Shown here: one piece after another, positions 15,598-21,987 of the stretch
How the letters are laid out: every line of letters starts with the position of its first letter
Position numbering within the stretch: the first letter of the stretch is position 1
Made by a program: the position numbers and the translations under genes
From: a virus
Length of the DNA stretch: 21,987 nt
Direction: 5' to 3' (one strand)
Virus record (IMG/VR): IMGVR_UViG_3300030107_004402
Span: 1-21,987 of that record
The notes under the pieces: generated by a model
Databases searched by the model: none
Seen by the model: only the letters and a program-made list of their open reading frames with translations
What the model was told of the DNA's origin: nothing

Positions 15598-17136
15598 GTG
15601 AACGAGAAATTTATAGAGATATTTAGTGGGTTAAATGTTGCTTATGGAAAATTTGTACCTGCCGGCAAAAACGAAGTGGGCAAAGTGAAGGGAGAGGCTA
15701 ACACAATTAGGTGCCCTGGAGGATTACCAGTAGAATTGTGGAGCGAACATTTAAATGGCAACAGCAGTTTAGGGATCATACCTATTAATGAAAAGAACGA
15801 ATGTCGTTGGGGATGCATCGACATAGATAATTACAACGGTTTTAATCATTTGGAACTAATACAAAAAATTAGAAAACATGGACTACCTTTAATTGTGTGT
15901 AAATCAAAGAGTGGTGGTGCTCATGTTTTTATGTTCTTCACTGTCCCTGTGAAAGCCAGCTCCGTGCAATCTAGATTAAAAGACTTTGCGTCGTTTCTAG
16001 GTTGCGCGGGGTCTGAGATTTTTCCAAAGCAAGTCTCGCTTTTAATAGACAAAGGACAAGTGGGTAACTTTTTAAATTTACCGTATTTTGGAGGAGACGA
16101 AAGTGAGAGGCACGCTTTAGATGATCAAGGTCAGCCTTGTAGCTTAGAGCAGTTCTATACTCTGTACGATGTGTATGCACAAACAGATGCCTCTAAAGAC
16201 TTTTTAAAATTAGAAGATTTTTTTAAAGATGGTCCGCCTTGTTTAAACATATTACATCAAAACGGTATACCAGAGGGCGGACGCAATGAAACACTCACTA
16301 ACATTGCAGTATACTATAAGAAGTCTGGCAAGACAGAGTTCTTGGTTGATCTCTTAAACGCTAATAATGAAATGTGTGTGCCTCCTTTGACACAAGACGA
16401 TGTTCAAAAGATAGCTGCGTCCATAAGTAAAAAAGAATACGACTATGGGTGTAACAAAGAACCTTTGAAATCAAATTGCAATAGCAAAAAATGTGCTCGA
16501 AGAAAATTTGGCAAAGGCATTGCAGACTTAGAAATTTCTCCAACAGGTTTAGAAATGTACGGTTCTGATCCCCCGTTGTGGTTTTTATCTTTAGATGGCA
16601 AAGAAAATCCTTTAGAACTTGAAACAGAGGACTTACAAATACAGCAACGCTTTCAAAGAAAGTGCATGGAGCAATTAAAATTTATGCCAAAAATATTGCC
16701 CACTCCTCGTTGGCAAGAAAAAATATCTGCGTTAGTAGGCTCGTCGACATACACCTCTGCACCTGGTAACAAAGAAATGTTTTTTGAGTATCTCAAAGAA
16801 TGGTGCACCAACAAAGCTGCTGCTCAAATTAAAGAAGAAATTGTGCACGGTAAACCATGGCTTAACCGAGAATCTAACAAAGATCGTAAACATCATTTTC
16901 TGTTGAAAGATTTAGAGGATCACTTACAAAAGAAAAAGTTCACGGCTTTTAACAGAACTAAATTGACTCGTATATTAAAGACAGAACTAGACGGAGAAAA
17001 AGAAAGTTTACGCGTACAAAAACAAGATGGCAAAGAGGCCGTAATTAAAGTTTGGACTATACCAGAGTTTGAAGACGATATGGCTGACATACAAAGTGCA
17101 ATGCCTGATATGAAGGATAAAAAATCATACGAATGA
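15598..17136 (+). CDS. AEP-superfamily DNA primase with C-terminal PriCT-like region (512 aa)
   Basis: GTG start at 15598 with AGGGA (15589-15593) upstream. Archaeo-eukaryotic primase features: the metal-binding DxD in RWGCIDIDNYN (D75, D77), the catalytic SGGAH (105-109) in LIVCKSKSGGAHVFMFF, EIFPKQ at 140-145, and GNFLNLPYFGGDE. This set matches the AEP domain of TOTE-type and phage primases. Residues ~215-285 form a PriCT-like helical region (IPEGGRNETLTNIAVYYKKS, with LTQDDVQKIAASI), followed by Cys285, Cys294 and Cys299, a likely zinc site (CNKEPLKSNCNSKKC). The C-terminal ~200 residues are unassigned. There is no helicase domain, so unwinding must come from separate proteins such as the adjacent SF1 helicase. 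Confidence 0.85.
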   Translation: MNEKFIEIFSGLNVAYGKFVPAGKNEVGKVKGEANTIRCPGGLPVELWSEHLNGNSSLGIIPINEKNECRWGCIDIDNYNGFNHLELIQKIRKHGLPLIVCKSKSGGAHVFMFFTVPVKASSVQSRLKDFASFLGCAGSEIFPKQVSLLIDKGQVGNFLNLPYFGGDESERHALDDQGQPCSLEQFYTLYDVYAQTDASKDFLKLEDFFKDGPPCLNILHQNGIPEGGRNETLTNIAVYYKKSGKTEFLVDLLNANNEMCVPPLTQDDVQKIAASISKKEYDYGCNKEPLKSNCNSKKCARRKFGKGIADLEISPTGLEMYGSDPPLWFLSLDGKENPLELETEDLQIQQRFQRKCMEQLKFMPKILPTPRWQEKISALVGSSTYTSAPGNKEMFFEYLKEWCTNKAAAQIKEEIVHGKPWLNRESNKDRKHHFLLKDLEDHLQKKKFTAFNRTKLTRILKTELDGEKESLRVQKQDGKEAVIKVWTIPEFEDDMADIQSAMPDMKDKKSYE

Positions 17137-18635
17137 CCGCAGTTGTAAAAAAATTATTAGGCCCTCCAGGCACAGGTAAGACCACTACTTTGCTAAAGTT
17201 TGTGGAGGCTGAAATGGACACGACAGCTATCGACAAAATAGGATACTTTTCGTTCACTAGAAAAGCTGCAAACGAAGCCCGTGACCGAGCCATGACTAAA
17301 TTTCAATTAGATAAAAAAGATTTCAAATGGTTCTCCACACTGCATTCTTGTGGTTATCACTCTATTAATCTTGAAGGTAGATCGGTCATGAAGTCACCAC
17401 AATATAAAACATTTGCTGATAAAGTAGGACTACGGTCAAAGATGTTTGTCGATTCTGATACAGGTTTGTCGGATAATCCGTATCTTAACGAGCATCATTT
17501 AGCCAGAGCTCGCGGGATATCTTTAGAAGATCATTATAAAAAATATGTGGACTCCTCCCAAATAGAATGGAAATATTTAGAGTATGTGTCATCAGCTTAC
17601 GAAGAATACAAACAGGTCAACAACTATTTAGATTACACCGATATGTTATATGAGGCTGTTAATGATAATTTACTGCCTATACTTGAGGTTGTTTTTATAG
17701 ATGAAGCTCAAGACTTGACTCCTTTACAGTGGGCGATGGTGGAGCATTTTGCCTCTACAGCAAAACGTTTGTATCTCGCTGGAGATGATGACCAAGCAAT
17801 TTATAGATGGCTTGGAGCAGATGTTGAAAGATTTATAGACTACCCAGGCGAAGAGATCGTATTGCCCAAATCGTATCGACTCAAAAGAAAAGTTCAAGAT
17901 TTTGCGCAAGACATTATTAAACTCACAAAAAATAGAATTGACAAAAAATGGGAGCCTGTTGAAGAAGAAGGAGATGTTTTATTTCATCCTAATTTAGAAA
18001 GCGTGGATTTTAGTGAAGGTAATTGGTTGATCTTAGCAAGAGATCGCTACATCTTAAATGGCATAGAAGACGAGTGTCGCAGTCGTGGGCTATGGTATGA
18101 AAAAGTGGAGCGTAAAGATGCCACTAAACCCATACCACAAAGAGTGTTTGACGCCATTGTTGGATGGAAAGCTCTGTCTGATGGCGAGGTAATTGACAAG
18201 AAAACAGTGAAAAAAATATTTCATTATAAACGAAAACCAGAAGACTTTGACGACAAACTTAAAACACTGTCCGACGGACAATTGTATGACATGCAATCTT
18301 TGATCGTTGTGTTTGGTCCGTTCAGTGTGGGCGAGTGGCAGTATGCGTTAAATAAAATTAATATTCACGATCGTGCGTATTTACTACGCATGGAAAAAAA
18401 TGAAGAGAACATATCTAAAACACCTAGAATAAGATTATCTACAATACATGGTGCAAAAGGGGGTGAATGTGATAAAGTTCTTCTTGCTACTGACATGAAC
18501 TTAAAAACATATCACGCATATAAAACAGACTCGGATGACGAGCAAAGAGTTTTCTATGTTGGCGCCACACGAGCTAAAGAAGAACTTCACATCTTGCTTC
18601 CACAAACTAACATGTATTTTAAATTAGCTTTATGA
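17133..18635 (+). CDS. UvrD/Dda-like superfamily 1 DNA helicase (500 aa)
   Basis: The ATG at 17133 overlaps the primase stop (ATGA). Motifs in order: I GPPGTGKTTT (10-19), Ia YFSFTRKAANEA, Ic STLHS (68-72), II FIDEAQD (DEAQD 190-194), III GDDDQAIYRW (217-226), IV SYR (247-249), V STIHGAKGGECDKVLL and VI FYVGATRAKEELH (VGATRAKE 476-483). This is the complete set for a UvrD/Rep-type SF1A 3'-5' helicase, though shorter than bacterial UvrD (about 720 aa), as usual in phages. There is no RecB-type nuclease domain. Coupling to the AEP primase suggests it provides unwinding at the fork or restarts replication. Direction and role are family-based inferences. Confidence 0.9.
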   Translation: MTAVVKKLLGPPGTGKTTTLLKFVEAEMDTTAIDKIGYFSFTRKAANEARDRAMTKFQLDKKDFKWFSTLHSCGYHSINLEGRSVMKSPQYKTFADKVGLRSKMFVDSDTGLSDNPYLNEHHLARARGISLEDHYKKYVDSSQIEWKYLEYVSSAYEEYKQVNNYLDYTDMLYEAVNDNLLPILEVVFIDEAQDLTPLQWAMVEHFASTAKRLYLAGDDDQAIYRWLGADVERFIDYPGEEIVLPKSYRLKRKVQDFAQDIIKLTKNRIDKKWEPVEEEGDVLFHPNLESVDFSEGNWLILARDRYILNGIEDECRSRGLWYEKVERKDATKPIPQRVFDAIVGWKALSDGEVIDKKTVKKIFHYKRKPEDFDDKLKTLSDGQLYDMQSLIVVFGPFSVGEWQYALNKINIHDRAYLLRMEKNEENISKTPRIRLSTIHGAKGGECDKVLLATDMNLKTYHAYKTDSDDEQRVFYVGATRAKEELHILLPQTNMYFKLAL

Positions 18636-18847
18636 CAGATTTAGTAAATCACCCGCCTCATTACAAAAAAGGAGACATTGAATGCATTGATGCTATTAAA
18701 GCATGTTTGGGAGATGGATTTAAATATTATTTACAAGGCAATGCATTGAAATATTTATGGCGTTACGAACACAAAGGTCATGCTCAACAAGATTTAGAAA
18801 AAGCAACATGGTATATTAACAAATTAAAAGAAAACATTGGTGATTAA
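18632..18847 (+). CDS. DUF3310 (SaV-like) protein (71 aa)
   Basis: The ATG at 18632 overlaps the helicase stop (ATGA). The sequence begins MTDLVNHPPHYKKGDIECID and contains the family signature VNHPPHY-x2-G-x-IE-x-ID, then GNALKYLWRYEHKGHAQQDL with the paired NALKYLWR and DLEKATWYI helices. DUF3310 is a small helical family found in many phages, usually near replication or nucleotide genes; annotations such as 'nucleotide kinase' are not supported by a P-loop here. The length matches the family norm for the short form. Role unknown. Confidence 0.85.
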   Translation: MTDLVNHPPHYKKGDIECIDAIKACLGDGFKYYLQGNALKYLWRYEHKGHAQQDLEKATWYINKLKENIGD

Positions 18848-18857
18848 AGATCTAAAA

Positions 18858-19340
18858 ATGATGGAAATAGAAGAAACTAGAGCTCAAATTGCTTGCATGC
18901 TTAACGAATTGTGGCACAGTCGACTGCCTAAAATACATTGGTCTAATGTTGTAAGACCAGGCAGATATGTTTGCTATGTAATAAAATACAAGCAGGCCAT
19001 AGTGGGTGTCGGTATCTGGTCAAGAGCAGTGGCAGGCAATAGATTTAAAAACGAACATGAGATATTAGAGTTACGAAGACTTGCATTATCGGATGTTTGC
19101 CCTAAAAATACAGCGACTTTTGTCATAGCGAAAATGACTAAAAAAATAAAACAAAAATTTCCACAAGTAAAAAGACTTATATCGTATCAAGATACAGCTG
19201 TGCACAACGGCACGATATATAAAGCAAGTAATTGGATTAAAGCAGTTGATGTTCCTTTAATTAATTGGGATAATAAATGGAGAAAAAGAAACAAACTACA
19301 ATCTAATTCCAAAAAAATTAGGTGGGAATATATAATATGA
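18858..19340 (+). CDS. Mom-like GNAT-fold protein, candidate DNA-modification enzyme (160 aa)
   Basis: The core reads LELRRLALSDVCPKNTATF, then VKRLISYQDTAVHNGTIYKA-SNWI. The ELRRL strand, the Ser-Asp with following Asn, and ISYxD...GTIYKAxxW strongly resemble phage Mu Mom-type proteins, a GNAT-fold family. Mu Mom adds a carbamoylmethyl-type group to adenine and so blocks many restriction enzymes. The protein could modify DNA here in a similar way. The start is uncertain: ATG 18858 (weak AAAGA site upstream) is my choice. TTG at 18837 and GTG at 18840 would add up to seven residues and overlap DUF3310. It shares ATGA with the polymerase gene. A plain N-acetyltransferase is the alternative. 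Confidence 0.6.
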   Translation: MMEIEETRAQIACMLNELWHSRLPKIHWSNVVRPGRYVCYVIKYKQAIVGVGIWSRAVAGNRFKNEHEILELRRLALSDVCPKNTATFVIAKMTKKIKQKFPQVKRLISYQDTAVHNGTIYKASNWIKAVDVPLINWDNKWRKRNKLQSNSKKIRWEYII

Positions 19341-21190
19341 ATAATTTTGTGTACAGCCCTCCGACAGAGTGGTCGGCAAAAGAATATTTTCCTGACTTGT
19401 CTAAAGAAAAATTAATATCAATCGACTTAGAAACATGCGATGTCAATCTTACGACGCACGGTTCTGGTTGGGCGACGGGCAACGGTTACATTACGGGTAT
19501 TGCTGTGGCCACTGCGGACTGGCAAGGCTACTATCCGATTGCACACAACGGAGGTAATTTAAACAAGAAAAAAGTTTTAGACTGGTTTAAAAAAGTTGCT
19601 GCTCTTGACTGCGATAAAGTGTTTCATAATGCGTCCTACGATTTAGGTTGGCTTCGTCACACAGGTATAAAAGTTAATGGCAAGATACACGACACTATGA
19701 TATCGAGTGCTTTGATTGACGAGAACAGATATTCATACACATTAAATGCTCTTGCAAAAGATTGGATGGGGCAAAGCAAGAACGAAGATTTGTTAATCAA
19801 GGCGGCCAAAGAATTTGGTGTCGATCCTAAAAAAGAAATGTACAAGTTGCCGGCTATGCATGTTGGGGAGTATGCAGAGTACGACGCACGATTGACTTAC
19901 GACTTGTTTATTAGAAATGAAAAAGAGATTGAAAAACAAGAACTTACAGACATTTACGACTTAGAAACTCGACTGCAACCATGTCTCATTGATATGCGAG
20001 CGCACGGTGTAAGAGTCGATTTAGATCAAGCTGACAAAGCTCGTAAGCAATTAAGTAAGCAAGAAAAACAAATCATGCGCGACATAAAAAAGATTTGTGG
20101 TTTGGACATTGAGATATGGGCAGCGGCATCAATTGCAAAAGCTTTTGACAAACTTGGCATTGAATACCCTCGCACACCAAAGAGCGGTGCACCAAGTTTT
20201 ACAAAAAATTTTTTAAGTAAACATAAACATGAAATGGCACAAAAAATTGTTGAAGCCAGAGAGATCAACAAAGCAAACACAACATTTATTGAAACTATTT
20301 TACGACATCAGCACAAAGGTCGTATACATTCTGAAATACATCAGATGCGCAGCGATGATGGGGGGACGGTCACTGGTCGTTTCAGTTACTCGAATCCTAA
20401 CTTGCAACAGATACCGTCTCGAAACAAAGAAATAAAAAAACTTATTCGTAGTTTATTTATACCAGAGGAGGGCAAGAAGTGGGGCACGTTTGATTACTCA
20501 CAGCAAGAGCCACGAATGGTTGTGCACTATGCTTTCAATGATAACTTGGATGTGTTTAAAATTATTAGCGGGTATCGTGAAGGCGACGCTGACTTTCATC
20601 AGATGGTGGCTGACATTGCTCAAATACCAAGAGACCAAGCAAAAACAATTAACCTTGGTTTATTTTACGGCATGGGCAAAGGTAAATTAATGAACGAGCT
20701 CGGTATCGAAGCGTCTGAGGCTGAAGAAATTATTGCAACATATCAAGACAAAGTTCCGTTTGTTAAACAACTGACCTACAATGTCATGGATGTTGCGGCA
20801 GATCGTGGAGAGATTAGAACGATTCTAAAGAGGAAATGTCGTTTTCCGTTTTTTGAACCAGCTAAATTTGGTAAAAAAGGTTTTTATAAAACAGAAGACG
20901 AAGCTATCGAGGCTGAGGGCAAACACAATTATAAAAGAGCCAATACTTACAAAGCGTTAAACAAACTCATACAAGGATCTGCTGCAGACCAAACAAAAAA
21001 AGCAATGGTGGACTTGTACGAACAAGATGGTATCATACCTCACATACAGGTACATGACGAACTAAACATATCTGTTGAAAACAAAGAAGAGGCGTTGAAG
21101 ATAAAACATAAAATGGAAAACTGTGTTGAACTAAACTTACCAAGTGTGGTCGATCATGCTTTAGCGGATAACTGGGGCGATGCAAAGTGA
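19337..21190 (+). CDS. polA: Family A DNA polymerase with 3'-5' exonuclease, Leu762 type (617 aa)
   Basis: The ATG at 19337 is in an ATGA overlap and has AGGTGGGA (19320-19327) upstream; the in-frame GTG at 19322 overlaps that site. The 3'-5' exonuclease is complete: Exo I SIDLETC (D30, E32), Exo II HNASYD (N98, D102), Exo III YAEYD (Y179, D183). Polymerase motif A is FDYSQQEPR (386-393), motif B RDQAKTINLGLFYG (432-445) and motif C VHDE (572-575). R432, K436 and Y444 align with E. coli Pol I R754, K758 and Y766, so L440 takes the place of F762. There is no 5'-3' exonuclease domain, as in most phage enzymes. This is the replicative polymerase of the phage. Confidence 0.95.
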   Translation: MNNFVYSPPTEWSAKEYFPDLSKEKLISIDLETCDVNLTTHGSGWATGNGYITGIAVATADWQGYYPIAHNGGNLNKKKVLDWFKKVAALDCDKVFHNASYDLGWLRHTGIKVNGKIHDTMISSALIDENRYSYTLNALAKDWMGQSKNEDLLIKAAKEFGVDPKKEMYKLPAMHVGEYAEYDARLTYDLFIRNEKEIEKQELTDIYDLETRLQPCLIDMRAHGVRVDLDQADKARKQLSKQEKQIMRDIKKICGLDIEIWAAASIAKAFDKLGIEYPRTPKSGAPSFTKNFLSKHKHEMAQKIVEAREINKANTTFIETILRHQHKGRIHSEIHQMRSDDGGTVTGRFSYSNPNLQQIPSRNKEIKKLIRSLFIPEEGKKWGTFDYSQQEPRMVVHYAFNDNLDVFKIISGYREGDADFHQMVADIAQIPRDQAKTINLGLFYGMGKGKLMNELGIEASEAEEIIATYQDKVPFVKQLTYNVMDVAADRGEIRTILKRKCRFPFFEPAKFGKKGFYKTEDEAIEAEGKHNYKRANTYKALNKLIQGSAADQTKKAMVDLYEQDGIIPHIQVHDELNISVENKEEALKIKHKMENCVELNLPSVVDHALADNWGDAK

Positions 21191-21438
21191 CAGATGTTAT
21201 CAATGTCTGCGTCTGTCCAGGATGCACTCGTCTTACCACGATGAAACAAATCACGGGTGACAAGTATTTTTGCAGATCGTGTAAACAAAAATTTAAACAA
21301 TTTAAAAACGGTAAACTTATTTACATACCTTTGACAGTGGCCGACGCCATTGAACGCGCAAAAGAACAGCTTTTGTTTGACTTTGAAAACGAAGAAAGCG
21401 TGGAGGTTGTTTTTGAGCCTGAGTTTGAAGACGATTAG
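21187..21438 (+). CDS. Zinc-ribbon small protein (83 aa)
   Basis: GTG start at 21187 forms a GTGA overlap with the polymerase stop. Two CxxC pairs, CPGC (10-13) and CRSC (29-32), separated by 15 residues, make a classic zinc ribbon (VCVCPGCTRLTTMKQITGD, then KYFCRSCKQKFKQF). The C-terminal half is acidic with a helix (TVADAIERAKEQLLFDF) and ends EPEFEDD. Its place behind the polymerase suggests a replication accessory or transcription-modulating role, but no family is certain. Its TAG overlaps the stop of the opposing gene (TTAG). Confidence 0.7.
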   Translation: MTDVINVCVCPGCTRLTTMKQITGDKYFCRSCKQKFKQFKNGKLIYIPLTVADAIERAKEQLLFDFENEESVEVVFEPEFEDD

Positions 21439-21740
21439 TTTCCAAAATCTATAGCGTTAAACACTTCGCCAATGATGGTTGCAGGCCTTCCATCTGAATG
21501 ATATGTGGCACATGACTTTAGCTCTTCGAGCGGCACCCCGTGTTGTAAAGCTACAGATATAATCCTACCCATTTCGGTTAGTGTATCGTGCCGTTCTGTC
21601 CCCACTTTACCACCGCCATTGACCCAAACTTCTTTTACTTGGTTGTCACTAAAAGAGGTGGTTAAACGATAAGTGGTGCCGTTTGAATCTGATATATTAA
21701 ATGCAAACGCAGGTCTCCGATTATCTAATTCTTGTCGCAT
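21435..21740 (-). CDS. TSCPD-domain-like small protein (101 aa)
   Basis: Leftward gene with ATG at 21740 and a strong GGAGG site (21746-21750). The segment VKEVWVNGGGKVGTERHD, followed by TLTEMGRIISVALQHGVPLE-EL, follows the pattern of the TSCPD domain, found at the C-terminus of class II ribonucleotide reductases and as free-standing proteins in alphaproteobacteria and their phages. The usual cysteine of the TSCPD motif is not clearly present; a single Cys lies in LKSCATYHSDG. The ending PATIIGEVFNAI also fits the free-standing form. It has no reductase catalytic domain. Its role could be nucleotide-related, but that is inference. Confidence 0.6.
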   Translation of the reverse strand: MRQELDNRRPAFAFNISDSNGTTYRLTTSFSDNQVKEVWVNGGGKVGTERHDTLTEMGRIISVALQHGVPLEELKSCATYHSDGRPATIIGEVFNAIDFGN

Positions 21741-21931
21741 TATATCCTCCTAAAAATTAATCTCCATGCCCATGATCTAACTATGGATATGCATGTGAAA
21801 ATTATAGCAATACCTGCACTGTCTGACAAGGTTGGGTACAGCCCGAAAAACGGAAAGATAAAAAGCTGTAACAAAGTGGCCAATAAAAATCCCGACCCTA
21901 CATCGATGATGCTTTCTGTTAAACTCCGCAC
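21740..21931 (-). CDS. Small two-helix membrane protein, DUF7220-like (63 aa)
   Basis: Leftward gene starting with GTG at 21931, with GAGGG a few bases upstream; its stop overlaps the ATG of the TSCPD-like gene (TAATG), so the two are coupled. The pattern is MRSLTESIIDVGSGFLLATL, then LQLFIFPFFGLYPTLSDSAG, then IAIIFTCISIVRSWAWRLIF. It has two transmembrane helices (about 11-31 and 38-55) and a basic C-terminus. I recognise the shape 'MRSL-ES...G...A...Q..IFP.FG...S....I...FT..S..RSY..RR.F' as a common small phage membrane family. The function is unknown. Confidence 0.65.
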   Translation of the reverse strand: MRSLTESIIDVGSGFLLATLLQLFIFPFFGLYPTLSDSAGIAIIFTCISIVRSWAWRLIFRRI

Positions 21932-21987
21932 ATGCCCTCACAAACATTGTCGAATAGATCTGGTTCATTTTCTACTACTTTAAACTC
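21919..21987 (-). CDS. C-terminal end of a leftward gene (partial)
   Basis: On the minus strand a reading frame runs from the right edge to a TAA at 21919-21921: EFKVVENEPDLFDNVCEGMC then GV. It would overlap the GTG start of the next gene by 13 bases, matching the packed style of the operon. Only 22 residues are seen, so neither the family nor the reality of the gene can be settled from this window. Confidence 0.4.
   Translation of the reverse strand, partial: EFKVVENEPDLFDNVCEGMCGV

Noticed and set aside
18837-18857. TTG/GTG starts adding residues to the Mom-like protein
   Set aside because: They overlap the DUF3310 gene and have no clear ribosome site. Kept as an open alternative because the chosen ATG also has only a weak site.
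21732-21983. 83-codon + strand frame at the right edge
   Set aside because: It lies antisense to the GTG-started membrane protein and the partial gene, which have ribosome sites, coupling and a recognisable pattern.

Overview
The window is part of the genome of a tailed double-stranded DNA phage, most likely a podovirus of a marine, A+T-rich alphaproteobacterium-like host. This rests on four things: a C1q-tipped tail fibre, a series of very large low-cysteine internal virion proteins carrying the Gly-rich motif GGRVGF-x2-GG, a phage-type family A DNA polymerase lacking the 5'-3' exonuclease, and small phage families (DUF3310, a TSCPD-like protein, a DUF7220-like membrane protein). There is no terminase, portal, major capsid protein, integrase, tRNA, CRISPR array or insertion sequence. 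Both ends of the window cut through genes. The host and morphotype are inferences.

Left region (2-11944, all on +): late structural genes. In order these are the 3' part of a tail fibre, a 94-aa protein, a 55-aa coiled-coil protein, two small structural proteins, a 508-aa beta-rich tail or stabilisation-type protein, a 43-aa zinc-knuckle miniprotein, an 82-aa helical protein, a protein made of two internal repeats, and four internal or ejected-type virion proteins of 322, 256, 583 and 1233 aa. The block ends with a 76-aa membrane protein resembling XhlA-type holins. The genes are packed with TAATG or ATGA overlaps, which suggests translational coupling.

Middle region (11941-13797, on -): a short leftward operon with a SNF2-type helicase followed by a small PD-(D/E)XK nuclease. 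It converges on the structural block so tightly that the two stop codons share the sequence TTAA. Its promoter lies at about 13817-13862, superimposed on the promoter of the rightward replication operon inside an 8-bp inverted repeat.

Right region (13868-21438, on +): a replication operon. It has two conserved proteins of unknown function, a putative ssDNA-binding protein, a strong UUCG-loop terminator at 15561-15583, an AEP-type primase, a UvrD/Dda-like SF1 helicase, DUF3310, a Mom-like (GNAT-fold) candidate DNA-modification protein, DNA polymerase A with Leu at the position of E. coli F762, and a zinc-ribbon protein. Together they could supply priming, unwinding, synthesis and strand protection, but no DnaB-type helicase is visible.

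Right edge (21435-21987, on -): a leftward cluster of a TSCPD-like protein, a small membrane protein and the C-terminal tail of a further gene. It meets the replication operon tail-to-tail with overlapping stop codons (TTAG). The most interesting points are the overlapping divergent promoters, the unusual replication gene set with a Leu762 polymerase, the Mom-like gene, the Gly-rich motif shared by internal virion proteins, and several genes under 60 codons that are easy to miss.
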